In this document: one piece after another, positions 11,770-24,252 of the stretch | Position numbering within the stretch: the first letter of the stretch is position 1 | Layout: each line of letters begins with the position of its first letter | Source: Mactra quadrangularis | Taxonomy: Eukaryota; Mollusca; Bivalvia; Venerida; Mactridae | DNA: 64,000 nucleotides | Direction of reading: 5' to 3' | NCBI GenBank assembly: GCA_025267735.1 | Contig: CM046301.1 | Span: 15,436,190-15,500,189, forward strand | Made by a program: the position numbers and the translations under genes | Notes under the pieces: model-generated | Seen by the model: only the letters and a program-made list of their open reading frames with translations | What the model was told of the DNA's origin: nothing | Databases searched by the model: none

Positions 11770-11932
11770 ATATGCTGGGTTAAAAGCCCTGTCAACTAGA
11801 TTTGTAAGGTATAACCCTTCAATATTCAAGGAAGGGTACAACTGCCCTATAAGAGATTCAAACCCTTACTCCTTTCATGACACTAGATTCAAAATCCTGG
11901 TGTGCAACCAACTGCACTACAGACCCAGATAT
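11770..11932 (-). mobile_element. tRNA-derived SINE, family I, internally deleted
   Basis: Read on the minus strand it starts GGGTCTGTAGTGCAGTTGG (A box), has the B box GGTTTGAATCTC, and soon reaches the tail GTTGACAGGGCTTTTAACCC. About 100 bp of the usual body is missing. Confidence 0.65.
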
Positions 11933-11981
11933 TGACTGTTCATATTGACTTAAGATAGATTAATACTGTAAATGAATTATA

Positions 11982-12512
11982 CAGTTAAGTTGTACTATTA
12001 GGACATTCGGAACGACCTCGGCGATCGTCTACGAAGATATACCTCGGATATCAGACATAGTAGGAATACAACAAAGTTATGAGGTCAGGTGATTTACTCT
12101 AGGTTAAGTAGTGCCGATGTAAACAACCAACATGGCAGATCATTTTGAAGAAAGTATCGAGTACACAAAACATGTTTCAGGATCAACTTTGATTTAAGTA
12201 AATATCAGTTACAGGCATTAAAGAGCTTTAACTGCCCATCATCTTCCGTCATTTTTGGTGTGTAAACGTCGGGAACGTGGCTAGATTCTATGTTGGAACT
12301 ACTTTCGCTCCTCGTGATATCCGAGGTGTATTTGCGTGGAAAATCGCCGAGGTAGTTCCAAATGCTATTAGGACTATCAAAATTGATGTTTCTAATAGTA
12401 AGTCTTAATAAAGGGATTGTGTTTTCCTAAAATAAGCATTAGGAACTTAAATAATCAAACATCCTCATTATTTAGCAATAATCAAGGTGGACCTCAGAGA
12501 GGAACTTAACTG
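11982..12512. mobile_element. TA-target MITE (family F), interrupted by another MITE
   Basis: The ends are CAGTTAAGTTGTACTATTA and the inverse of GGAACTTAACTG, flanked by TA. Without the 361-bp insertion and its 9-bp duplication it would be about 161 bp. Internal blocks (GGACTATCAAAATTGATG, AATAAGCATTAGGAAC) match copies at 19798, 28335, 30478 and 31320. A pogo/Tc1-type non-autonomous element is likely. Confidence 0.65.
12004..12364. mobile_element. Mutator-like MITE nested in family F element
   Basis: A 9-bp direct repeat, CTATTAGGA, lies on both sides (11995-12003 and 12365-12373). The ends are CATTCGGAACGACCTCGGCG and, inverted, CATTTGGAACTACCTCGGCG, and the similarity continues to about 55 bp through CACCTCGGATATCA-like sequence. 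Long inverted ends with a 9-bp duplication are the Mutator superfamily signature. There is no transposase inside. Confidence 0.75.
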
Positions 12513-12749
12513 TAGAGCACATAATTATGAAGATATAATACATCAAGTAATTAAGCAAAATTGTGAAAACTATTTTCTTTAATCAGATTTTCTTTTTAGA
12601 AGAAAAAACTAAGGGACTGGACTAGGTCATTGCTTGAACAAGATTGAACAAGTATGAATGACCATTGATAATTCTCCAAATACTTGAGCTATTAATTTAT
12701 CTTTACACTGTAAATTGGCATCATGGACACCCTACCTTATTATAAAGTA

Positions 12750-13967
12750 CAGTAAAAACTGTTTACAGTGACCTTCGATGGGAGAAACCAAAAAAGGTCA
12801 TTATAGACAGGGAGTCACTGTTGTTCATCAGAGATTAAAATGCATGAAGGGCTATTTTGGAAAATATTTTATCAATGTCCTTAATTTTGACCCTTCTTTG
12901 TTTAAATATTTTCTTAAAAAATAAGTTCTGCTATAATTATCAAATCTTTTCGTAAATAATACTTTTCATTAGCAATTTGTGCTTTTTATTGTTTTTAGAG
13001 TCTAATACACGATTTTTGCTGATAGATTACATGACGAATATTATATTCAACCTATGTTTATTCTTGAAATCGAAAAAATGAGGGAAGTTTCCCCTTACTT
13101 ATTGCTAAATTAAGAAGAACATTCGAAATAATAACATTAATAAATAACTAACGTAATTTTAACGATGTTCCATTTTATAGGCGATAGCGTCGGTCGGGAA
13201 AATGTTTGACAGTACGAAATAAAAAAAAACTTTATTCATAGTAAAATGATGATAAAATAATTTGATTTACGATTATTTTGACGTGGGATTTAACGATTAT
13301 TATTATCAATTGATCAGAGATTATCATTGTTGTCAAATTTAATTGTCTTAAAAAAACATTTGCAAACTTTTTATTACGTCTTTTTAAACATGCCTATAAT
13401 TAAATACAATTATCAATTTAACGGCGAGCATCCAAAAAGCCCTATCTACTCAAATCAATATCACTGTTTGTCACGTGTTTGTTTAATTGCAACCGTTTGA
13501 TTACGTAATCAATCTTATCGGGTGGACATGTTTCATTATTGATTTTTTTGAGCGGACATCGATTGGTCTTCATTGGTGACAATATACACAGGGGCCATCG
13601 ATAAACAAAGGAGTTACTAATTATCGGCTTTTGATGCGTGTATACTAACTGCAACTTCCGCGTAGCGCGCATCGCTGATTGGTCGATTACATCACATGGA
13701 CGGACGTAACATACGCTCAACGATTCAACTATGACTCTTGAAGGCAATTATTGAGGGGTTTATTGGAGTTACTCCCCTTGCAAAAGTCGCTGTGCATGGC
13801 CTATATACCGTAATGGGAGGCACTAAATCATGGTCGCTGTACGGACTAGACAGGGAGTCGCTACATACAGACCATTTATATAGTAAAAACTGTTCGGCGC
13901 ACCTAACAATGGTCACTTAAGACAGAACGTCGCTATAAACAGGGGGTCACTAAGACAGTCTCTACTG
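12750..13967. mobile_element. pogo/Tigger-like non-autonomous transposon
   Basis: The flanking dinucleotide is TA on each side. The left end CAGTAAAAACTGTTTACAGT and inverted right end CAGTAGAGACTGTCTTAGTG are similar, and subterminal blocks resembling GTCACT-TATAGACAGGGAGTC recur at both ends (12805, 13850, 13935). The CAGT start and layout match Tigger-type elements. The 1.2-kb interior has no transposase; small ORFs at 13442-13920 overlap on both strands and look fortuitous. It is probably a deletion derivative. Confidence 0.7.
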
Positions 13968-15434
13968 TACTGAACAAACTGTAACACAGCGACCTATGAT
14001 GTCAAACTAAATAACTCATCCATTCTCTTCAATATACTTCTTCAATTATGTATGAAATGAAGTGTTTAAGAGGAGTGTTTTAGTCTAAAAATATCCTGAA
14101 TTAACCTGATCCAATATTAGACAGACATAAAATATCTTAAAGAGGATGGTAAGTGCTGAATGTAACATTTTTTCAATAATGAAGACCTATTATGGTTTAA
14201 AATCAATTACAAACTAATGTAACCTCAAAATGGAGCAGTAAGCTTCCAATAAAAAATAATGAATCTCATAAACAGATATAAAATACAATACAGATCGCAG
14301 TTATATAAGCGCCTGACACCATGAAGGAGGTCACATTCAGATGGCATTTTGTTGCTGTTGCACCAAAAACCTTGTATTTAAATTTCAATTTTAAAATATG
14401 AATTTATTAGGATTTGACTAGTCATCGACGATTTGGGTTGACCAATCAAAGCTTTTATCTTGAAATAAACACTATTAATCACATAGAAACTTCTAGACTG
14501 GATTTTTTCAAGTTACCAGTATTTTGATTGTGCATGTTATTCTAACACTAATGTAGTGCCAATTAAGCGTTATTTGTTAACCAGGTTGTAATTGGACAAA
14601 TTCATCAAAAAATAAATAAGTTCAGTAAATTTAGTAGGTCACGCTGAGATGAGCCTTTGACATTGTATCAACCTTTATCATATTCTTACACAAATACATA
14701 CAAATGAATCAATATAAGAATCTAAAACAAAATTTACAAAGTACATTAAGACTAAATTAATTTTCTTGGAGCAATGACAATATATATACATACATATATA
14801 GATATATGTAAATAGATAGAATTAGAGAGAGAGAGAGAACTTTAATAAGATAGTAACCAAGTTAGCATTGATCATCTAACAATATCCTGGCAATCATTGG
14901 TACCAGATACAGTGTTACAACTTTACTAGAAACATTTACTCCAACACAGCCAAACCTGTACTGAATGCTGCCCAATCTGATTATGTCAAAAGAAAAATTA
15001 TCTACTCACATACTAACTTGTTTTTTACAGCTAACATGCAAGTGTGCAGTACTAGCCATTGTTTAGCTGACCTTTAACCTAATATTTATGATCCAATGTG
15101 CAATGAATCGTCCAATCACAGATGTCAAATTAGCTTAGAAAATCCCACTTAAAAATAAAAATTCTGAAATTCCATAGCTTTTGATAGAGTTTTGTCTAGA
15201 CAAAAGCTAGGCATTGATTTGATGACAAAAAGGTCATCTGAGATACATAATGTACTTTTTTCTCTATTTTTTCTGCTGCAGACAGACTTATATTACTTTT
15301 ACTTAAAAAGTTGAAGTTAAGTTTAGGGTCTGCTTTAAAGACTTGGAAGATTGAAATTACCTTCAAGAAGATGGCTCATACACATCCTAATTCACATCTG
15401 GGTGGAGTGAAGCAATAGCAAGTTAATTTCTTTC
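13968..15434. other. Gene-free stretch
   Basis: AT-rich, with a short (GA)n run at 14826-14838 and a TATATA-rich run at 14780-14800. I see no supported exon. Confidence 0.4.
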
Positions 15435-15438
15435 TTAA

Positions 15439-15982
15439 CCCTTTACTGGTTGCGACATAAGTGAAAAGTAGCCATTTTTTCACCATTACGCGCAAGGGCT
15501 ATTTCAAGATGCTTTAATTTCATTACTAATTATCATACAGATATGCAACTTGGCCAAGTTATTACCTGGGTCAATGTCTTTCAGAAAAACCAAGTTGAGC
15601 CCCAATCCCCATTACCATGGCAACGCTGGGGCGGAGCAAAAACGGCAAAAAATGCAATTTTCGCTCTTTTTCAACCCCACATTTGCATTTCAAACAGTAA
15701 TATTTTCCAAAATTGAGGTCTAAAGTGCCAGGTCTTTTCAGATACTGAAAACGTGTTTTCTTATCAGCATTTGGCGCCGTTTTTCTGCACTCAATGACCC
15801 CGATTTTTTTTCTGGCGAGGGAGGGAGGCGCGCGAAAAAAAACTCATTTTTTGGAGACAACTATCCTTAAGTGAAATTCACTTATTCCAGTTAAAAAACA
15901 CCATTTTCAAGGCTGTGGCAGCCATTTTGGAGAGGGGGGGGGGGTCTAGACACGTAAAAATGTGGGATTGAGCGGTTAAGGG
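15439..15982. mobile_element. piggyBac-like MITE (family C), copy 2
   Basis: It is flanked by TTAA at 15435-15438 and 15983-15986. The ends match the copy at 3296 and the sequence is very close throughout, but about 77 bp of G/C-rich sequence after TTTCTGGCGA are missing. The high identity suggests recent activity of this family. Confidence 0.75.
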
Positions 15983-15986
15983 TTAA

Positions 15987-17547
15987 GGCATTTATGAGTG
16001 CCACTGGCAGAATTGGGATCCAGGACCTCCACTGGATCACAGCTCCCATTACTTAACCTAAATGTCAACTAAGACTGGTATGACTGTACATCCATTAAAC
16101 ATGAACTGTTTCACAAAAATACGAAAATGTAAAAAAAGTTTAAAGTTTCAAATCAATCAGTGGTAGGAACAGTTATAATGAAACTGGACACCTCATTTTC
16201 TCTACAGATATAATCAGGAACCAGTTCCTATTTCTATGAGAAACAGTCTCCTTCTGTACAAAACAACAAGAACAATGGGACATTTGGGGAATGTAATGTA
16301 TTGTGTAATATGGTTGAGAGTTCTGCTATTTTAACTCTGCCTGTGATACACTGTTGGATGGTGGATTGTATAAATTTAATCAAAGAGCTGAATGCACTGA
16401 ATGAATGATTCATGGCTAAGCCTCACTTAATTCAGAAGAGGGTGAATACATCCATCTGCACTATGTGTGAGGGACAGAGCTGAGTAAGTTGCATAAAGTG
16501 GCAACCCATGTCTTAGAAACCACAACTTTTAAAATGTATCACAAAAATGATGCGAACAATTACATTCAGTTATGCACAGTCATATTTAGTGTAACAATAT
16601 GAACCACCATCTACTGTACCTGGCTATGCTACAAGTAACCACAGAGTTAAAGGTCATATTGATTCACATCTGGACCTATTAATGACACCACCAGAATTTG
16701 CCATGTTGCACCTAAGTCCATGCAGCATTATCAGCACTTTGATATACTGTAGTAGACAGAATTTATACATTCATAGTCATATTGATATATTCAAAACATA
16801 GTGACTTCAATATATTGATGTCTTATATCTGGTACAATATTATAACAAATGATACTTATACCACAGGAGCCTATACCAGATGACTTTTTGTGATCAGTGT
16901 CGGTCAAAATATATAACAACAAATGACTGTCAATGTAGGTTTATTTTCTTTTTCACTACTTCACCATTTTTATGGAATAACATGGAGTGTCCATTCATTC
17001 TAATAAGTAGCTTATACATAGATGTTAAATTGGGAAAAAGTCCATACTGTTTTAGTTCAAAGAAAAGGCATAATTTTATTGCAGTTTTATCACTATGTTT
17101 CACTCTTTACTGAAACATTCTGATTTACCCCAATCAACTGTCTACATACTAGGTTACTTATATTAAAAGAGTGAGCATTAATGTTATCTTTCATTCTCAT
17201 TAACTACATCCAGTAATTATATCAATAAATAATAAACTATATTTTACGATACATCCCACAATGCTCCAGTAACAAGTTTCACAATAGAAAGAAAAAAGTG
17301 AGTCAAGATCTGAGTGAGTCATTAAAGCCCTCCCTCTCAATTCATTCCTACACTCATTCAATACATTTTTTACAAGAAAAACAAATTCAATAAATCAACG
17401 AGCATTCAGATTGTTATCATAGTCTGTCATATTGATATCTCTTATAGTATCATAGTTAATAGCCCAAGCAAATAAAAAAATCTATTCAATAACTTGTCAA
17501 GAATCCGCAACACTGAGTAAATAAGGTACACGGAGCAATTACAATAT
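15987..17547. other. Gene-free stretch
   Basis: No repeat boundary or exon that I can defend. The 77-residue ORF at 16880-17113 lacks splice context and family features. Confidence 0.4.
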
Positions 17548-17665
17548 ACAGTGCCATACAAAAGTCTGTAGACAAAATCCTGTTTTTAGGATCATTTCAT
17601 ACACAATTACCCATGAAAAAAGAAATAGAAAGTCATCTGAGCAAATTCCAAAGTCAGCTTAACTT
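17548..17665. mobile_element. Tc1/mariner-like end (family G)
   Basis: It begins ACAGTGCCATACAAAAGTCT, a form common at Tc1-type transposon ends, and continues with GTCATCTGAGCAAATTCCAA. The same pair of blocks occurs at 38198-38405, and related ends lie at 6639 and 63791. Limits are uncertain and nothing is coded. Confidence 0.45.
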
Positions 17666-17910
17666 GAATGGCAGTTCGAGGCTTTGAAAATATTAAAAAC
17701 AATTTTTCGAAGTACAGAAATAATAAGTCAGATTTCATATAACATAGAATAATTTATTCTTTAAATACTGAAATCAGTATTATTATTGAAAATTTTCACC
17801 CTCACATTCATCCATGAAAATAGAAAAAAGTTATCCTAGCACATTTAAAAAATCACCCTTTTCTCAACATACAATTCAATCATGTTGCATGTCTTAAGAA
17901 TAATCTTAAC

Positions 17911-19012
17911 CTAGAAAGATAATGTGGGAGCCACATTAAAGCCGGATTTTTCTGCATATGGAAACATTGAGAACAAGTTTACATTGAGAACAAGTTTACA
18001 TTGTTACAAAAGAAAACCATTTGATATATTGCTTATCAGAAGGAATACAAAGGGCAATAATTAATCTTAAAGGAATAAAGAGTTTCATTAACTATATATA
18101 TGTCCTATTGTATCTTTTCTGAGTATTTTGGGAAATTATCCATTTTTAAGCCAGGTAGAGTTGTGGTTACTGTGTAATTCTTTTCAACAGATGGTATGTA
18201 ATCATTGTATGAAATTTCATAAACATCTAACCATAAATGGCAGAGATATCCAACAATTTGAAAACTTTAACGCAAAAAACAAAGGGAAATAATCCATTAT
18301 TAAGCCAGGTAGAGTTGCCATTACTGTCTAATTCTTTTCAACAGATGGTATGTAATCATTGTATGAAATTTCGTAAACATCTAACCAGAAATGGCAGAGA
18401 TATCAAACAATTTGAAATTGAATGCAAAAATTACAAAGGGAAATAATCCATAATTAAGCCAGGTAGAGTTGTGGTTACTGTCTAATTCTTTGCAACAGAT
18501 GGTATGTAATCATTGTATGAAATTTCATAAACATCTAACCATAAATGGCAGAGATATCCAACAATTTGAAAACTTTAACACAAAAAACCAAAGGGAAATA
18601 ATCCATTTTTAAGCCAGGTAGAGTTGTGGTTACTGTCTTAATCTGTTCATCACATGGTATGTTATCATTGTATGAAGTTTCGTAAAGATCTGTCAATAAA
18701 TGACAGAAATATATGCTAAATCAAAAACTTTAACGCAATTGTTAACGACACCAGAGACCCGAAATTACAAAGGGCAATAATCCATAATTAAGCAAGGTAG
18801 AGTTGCGGTTACTGTCTAATTCTGTTCATCATATGGTATGTTATCATTGTATAAAGTTTCGTAGAGATCTGACTTTAAATGGCAGAAATATATGGTACAT
18901 TAAAAACTTTAACGCAATTGTTAACGACACCGGACGCCCGCCCGCCCGCCCATCTGCCCGCCCGTGTTCGCCAAACTATTAGCCGAATTTTTTCGTTGAA
19001 AAATCCGGCTAA
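17911..19012 (+). mobile_element. Cassette element family B with about five tandem cores
   Basis: A left hairpin (AATGTGG, GAG, CCACATT) is followed by AGCCGGATTTTT. Core copies beginning at AAGC(C/A)AGGTAGAGTTG start at 18149, 18302, 18457, 18610 and 18790, so the period is about 153-155 bp, with an extra insertion in the last interval. The right end is a hairpin, AGCCGAATTTTTT / GAAAAATCCGGCT, closing with CTAA. Core copies differ by substitutions and a few indels. The structure (arms plus internal tandem cores) matches what is described for pearl/BIV160-type bivalve elements. No coding capacity; the short ORFs inside are artefacts. Confidence 0.7.
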
Positions 19013-19797
19013 ATATAAAATATTTCTAAGCAGCATGCATGCTCACTTTTACTCAAAATTTCATTCATCTATGAACTTTTGGAGAGCACAGTATTTCCCA
19101 GGAAAAAATCAGAACAGATGAACAAAACAACCTCGCCAAAATAATTATAGAGTAAATGGAACCATCCAGTGTGATATTTATTATCAGCGGTCAATGTAAT
19201 ATAATTTACGATAGATATCATTTCACTCCAAGACCGTGAACACGAACAATTACCGTCCTTGGTGACCATAGAAATATGTCCTTTCTATACATTGCCCAGG
19301 ATTAGCGCAAATAGATCATAACCCACTTTTTTCTTACATTGAGATATGACCGTTTAGCGCTAAACCTGCGATTTGTCCTATAGATGATATAGGAAGGGAA
19401 ATTACTTGATGAAGGTCAAAGGTCAATCTTGTATAGACTCTATTATCAACACTAGCGCAACAAGTACATTCGTACATTGATCTATAAAACCTCATTTTCT
19501 AATCAATGAAACCCAATGGACCAGTATTAGAAAATTGCTGAATCATATCGGACACAGTAATGTGTGAAGTATGACACAGTTCAATATAAGATTGCATGCT
19601 ATAGACCATTTGAGTTTTTTCCTGATATACATCAATGTCATGTGACCTATTATTGATACTAAAATAAGTCTTGTAAAACTACCAGAGTGGCTAAGGTAGC
19701 ATTTTCATAGCAGGGATGGCTAAATTGTTACGAAAGGGAGATTTGTACAGAGGGCAAAAAAATAGTGTATTTCTTAGCCTAGTGTGATGTACATCAC

Positions 19798-19885
19798 AAT
19801 ACAGTTCAGTTCCGAAAATAAGGACCACCAAAGTTAATGGTCTTAATAATGGGACAGTCTTAATATAGGGAAATTTTACATTGTA
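19798..19885 (+). mobile_element. Family F element, fragment
   Basis: ACAGTTCAGTTCCG, then AAGGACCACCAAAGTTAATG and GGTCTTAATA, match the left part of family F (11982, 30478). The right part is missing. Confidence 0.5.
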
Positions 19886-20403
19886 CATGTCTGCTTAGCC
19901 ACACATCCCCTCCCCCACTTGAACATTTCTCTTCCCATTGCTTCTAAGAATCAGACTACCTAGAATAAACTTGTCATTTCAGCATGCTTCTATTACTTCT
20001 CTATCATTAAACTGGTCAATGGTAACTAATGGTCAGCTGACGGTCAGCTGTATTGATTATAACTAGGAAACATTTTTACCACAAGATTGGTGTACAATAT
20101 GACACTAGCTAATGTCCTACTTAACACTTAATAAATCCTGACATCAATAAACTCTCCTACTAAGAGAAGTTCTGAGGAAATAAATATGTCAAGAATTTTT
20201 TACATAATGTGACAAGTATCAGGAGTTCCATTTTGATACCAGTGCAGTAAGTAGTTGATAGCAAGTGACAGTGAAGGAAAATGAGTGGTTGATACATAGA
20301 GGGAGACACTGAGTGGATGACAGCAAGTAGGTTACTGCAAGTGGGTACATGAGTAAGTAGGGGACACTCACAGTGAGCTACATTAAGTAGGTGAAACCAA
20401 GTT

Positions 20404-21241
20404 TGCGACACTGAGTGACACTTAGTGAGTAACACTGAGTAGGTGACAGAGAGAGGATATCAGAGAGAGTGAGTTAAAGGCAACACTGAGTGACACTTAG
20501 TAAGTAACACTGAGTAGGTGACAGAGAGAGGATATCAGAGAGAGTGAGTTAAAGGCAACACTGAGTGACACTTAGTAAGTAACACTGAGTAGGTGACAGA
20601 GAGAGGATATCAGAGTGAGTTAAAGGCAACACTGAGTGGCACTTAGTGAGTAACACTGAGTAGGTGACAGAGAGAGGATATCAGAGTGAGTTAAAGGCAA
20701 CACTGAGTGACACTTAGTAAGTAACACTGAGTAGGTGACAGAGAGAGGATATCAGAGTGAGTTAAAGGCAACACTGAGTGACACTTAGTAAGTAACACTG
20801 AGTAGGTGACAGAGAGAGGATATCAGAGTGAGTTAAAGGCAACACTGAGTGGCACTTAGTGAGTAACACTGAGTAGGTGACAGAGAGAGGATATCAGAGT
20901 GAGTTCAAGGCAACACTGAGTGGCACTTAGTCAGTGACATTGAGTAGGTGACAGAGAGAGGATATCAGAGTGAGTTAAAGGCAACACTGAGTGACACTTA
21001 GTGAGTGACATTGAGTAGGTGACAGAGAGAGGATATCAGAGTGAGTTAAAGGCAACACTGAGTGGCACTTAGTGAGTAACACTGAGTAGGTGACAGAGAG
21101 AGGATATCAGAGTGAGTTCAAGGCAACACTGAGTGGCACTTAGTGAGTAACACTGAGTAGGTGACAGAGAGAGGATATCAGAGTGAGTTCAAGGCAACAC
21201 TGAGTGGCACTTAGTCAGTGACATTGAGTAGGTGACAGTGA
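20404..21241. repeat. 71-bp minisatellite array, about 11.5 units
   Basis: Units counted from GCAACACTGAGTG start at 20480, 20555, 20626, 20697, 20768, 20839, 20910, 20981, 21052, 21123 and 21194. Apart from one 75-bp interval they are exactly 71 bp. Variants are told apart by GACACTTAGTAAG, GGCACTTAGTGAG and GGCACTTAGTCAG, and the early units follow an A-A-B, A-A-B order. Upstream (20240-20403) a decayed run of the same short words (GTAGGTGACA, CACTGAGT) suggests that the 71-bp unit grew out of a simpler ancestral repeat. Not coding. Confidence 0.9.
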
Positions 21242-22229
21242 GTGGGTGCCAGCGTGAGTGGAGGACATTAAGTGGGTGACTCTCAGAGGGCTGGATGACA
21301 ATGATACTAGTTGCCACAAATGTTTTACTGAGAAATTTATAATTGTAGCTATTTCCAACATTTTAGTAACCCTACAAAACTTTTGTCATTGTCACACAAA
21401 ACAAGTCAAATGTAACTGCTCAGTGACCCTTTCCCTCTCCTAGTCTTCCAAAGGCCAACTCCTACCTTAAGTCTCTAAAGTTGAACCAAGTTTAGATTAA
21501 AAAAACAGTCAATTCAGCATCAATAAAATTAAACTGCCGAGTCAGCATATTTTACAGACAGAGAGTGAGACAGAGAGTACATTAGAAGATCAATGTAGTA
21601 AAATCATTAATACTTGATCAGTTGATTATTGATCAGTTTTAGAAAATGTTTTACCAATATCAATACAAGGTGAACTAGTCTATTTTTACTTTCATCTATT
21701 GGAATTTACCATAGATTATTTTTGATTTTTGTTTTAAGTCAATCTGAAGCAGACAGTTTCTGGGATGCACCAGAGTTGAGATAATTATAGACTCCCCCAA
21801 CTTCAGGGTTGACGAAGTAATTACAGAAAAGTTCTGCAATATAGGCCACCTTGGTTGGCGAAAAAACATGTGATTTTATAATGATTTTTTTTAAGTTCAA
21901 AATCGTTGCTGTTGAGTCAATCCTCATAACTTCACTTTTGGAATCTAAGTCACGAGGTTTTGACTCGACAACAACAAAATGCTTACTTTGTGAAGCAAAA
22001 AGTCATTATAACAAGACCATTCATTGACCAAAATCATTGATTTCTATATTTGTAATAGTGAACCTTTCTTGCATCTAATTTGCAATTTCAACAGTTGTAT
22101 TTTCCTAAAAATTAATTATGCCAAATGTATTAAAACTTTTCAGAAAGTAAAAGTATGGTATCTTATCACCATATTGAGCCTTTTGTTAGCAACCAGTGAC
22201 ACATTTATGATTTTTGTCTGGCAAAAACA
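21242..22229. other. Gene-free stretch
   Basis: No exon or repeat limit that I can support. The short ORFs here lack any family feature. Confidence 0.4.
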
Positions 22230-22395
22230 GATGCTGCACCCCGGCAACAGAGGCCGTTACATCGCCTCAAAATTTCCTTTATGTGAAAAGTGAAATCCAA
22301 GAAATCCAGCTGAAAAACAAGCATTTTAGTCTTTTGACGACCATTTTGAAGGGGGGTGGGGTAAAAATGAGCAAAATATTCTGTTATCTATTAAT
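22230..22395. mobile_element. piggyBac-like MITE (family C), 3' remnant
   Basis: The order CCCCGGCAACAG, GTGAAAAGTGAAATCC, CAGCTGAAAAACAAGCATTTT, GACGACCATTTTGAAGG, GTAAAAATGAGC mirrors the right half of the copy at 3296 with many substitutions. It is an old remnant. Confidence 0.45.
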
Positions 22396-23233
22396 AGGTT
22401 AATCTAAACCAAGCAAGAAGAAATCTCAGGTAAAAACAACTTTCAACAATTACTCATCAACAAACAGGTGGTTAAAATTCTATGACTGGTACAATATAAT
22501 TGTAAATATAAACTTTTAAACATAACCAATCAATTACAGGAAACAGTTTTACCAGGAAATCAATTTTGCCTGGAATCATATATTTTTCTTATACAGCTAG
22601 GATGTTTTTCTTAAATACAACTATCTCACAATATTTGCCAGTTCTTTGACAGTAAACAAACATAATAAAAGATTACTAATCATGGAGTATGGGAAACAGA
22701 GCTCATCATAAGAATACCATACCATGCACAAGGAATCAGAAATTGTATACCTGAAAAAGAATCTGGTTTTCTCAAGAATTTTTTTCTAAGCAATCTGCAG
22801 TAAATAAACAGACATTCCTCGAATTCATTCCCTAGATCTGGACAGGATGAAAGTTAGGATGGTAAAAAACTAGAAAATTGTAGAGGGAAATTACAAGTAT
22901 GCCTTGAGGATCCATTGGTTTGTATATACACAATGCCTCCCAGACTTGCATCAAATTGTCTTATAACTCTTAGATACCACAATAAGTCTTCTTTGAGTAT
23001 AGATCTGTTTGAAATAGAAACCCAACGTAATGCAAATGTTTAGAACATTATCAAAGACAAATAAGAACAGCTACAAATGTATGAGATACTAGACAGTATC
23101 AGAAAACAGTTTAGAGATTTTTTAAACTATTTTTTTCAGCTCGATTGTGAAACAAGTTCTTCCAACTAAGATTAATCACTTTTGTGTCCGCTTCCTGGTC
23201 CCCCAGTACTGAGCTAGTAGGATAAACAACAAG

Positions 23234-23320
23234 GTAGGTTTGAATGGGATTCGAAACCAACGCAGAGCTGGCTATCCAATGATTACCAGTCCAACATTGT
23301 AACCGCTCTGCCACACCCGC
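23234..23320 (-). mobile_element. tRNA-Ser-like pseudogene or SINE head
   Basis: On the minus strand the order is GTGGCAGAGCGGTT (A box), GGACTGGTAATCA (anticodon-like region), GCCAGCTCTGCG (long variable arm) and GGTTTCGAATCCC (B box). This is the layout of a serine-type, long-arm tRNA. The acceptor ends do not pair well, so I call it tRNA-derived and not a working tRNA. Downstream sequence to about 23165 may be a SINE body of a third family. Confidence 0.55.
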
Positions 23321-24252
23321 TTCTTATAATTTAAAGATTTTGGGCCAATGTTTAGAACAAGGAAATTGCTGGTTTATCATTTTTTTAACTCTTGACCAGT
23401 TGAGGTCTTAAAGTAAGGGTGAGTTTTGTAAACATTGCAGGAGATTGGACCAATCTGATTTAAATAGGATATACTAGTACTAAATAATTTTACATCAGAG
23501 TAACTTGCACTAGGACTTGCCGGCTGACCTTTGCCATGGAAATATACATGTCTCTCACAATGAATGGTCAAATCACATTCCTTAAGGAACACAGTCATGC
23601 AATGTCAAAATAGCTAAAATAAACCCAATCATAAAATAGAAATTCTGATGCTATTAATAGTGTCTTGTCTAGATAAGCAATGCCTTGATTACTTGACACA
23701 AACATCATCTGTATGCGACCCCCTGCATGATGTTGCGAGATTCTATTACAGGGGTCCACAGAATATGTGCACGAAGATTAGAGACAAAGCAAAAGATCTA
23801 ATATGATTCAATAGAAAAATATTGTAGGAGTTATGAAACCAGATGATCCGTCTTCCATATCTTGAATTATCCTCTAAAATAACCTTATAATCCTCTACAA
23901 GAGTCGAAGTCAATATAGACAAGGTTCCAGTAATGAAGTGAAACGCAGACAATAAGAATATAAGGAGCTATATAATATAATTATATAGTATACAATAGAG
24001 ACTATTTATATATAAACAGACTTGGACTAGTCAATAACAATACCATTTATGTATCTTTGAGTTGCTTTAAATACTCTTGAGGTTGAATTTATATCTTTGG
24101 GTTGCTTTAAATACTCTTGGGGTTGATAATATGTCTGAATTCTCACTGTTACTACAGTACCTCAAAATAAACATTGTCTAACAATATAACATCACACAAT
24201 ACCTACATGATAGTTTATGATAAAATATATATGACAAAAATATTTATTTATT

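Noticed and set aside
13442..13920. Overlapping ORFs of 60-101 codons on both strands
   Set aside because: They lie inside the non-autonomous pogo-like element, oppose each other and show no transposase motif.
20404..21241. CRISPR-like regular array
   Set aside because: There are no unique spacers; the whole 71-bp unit repeats. The genome is eukaryotic and the array is a minisatellite.
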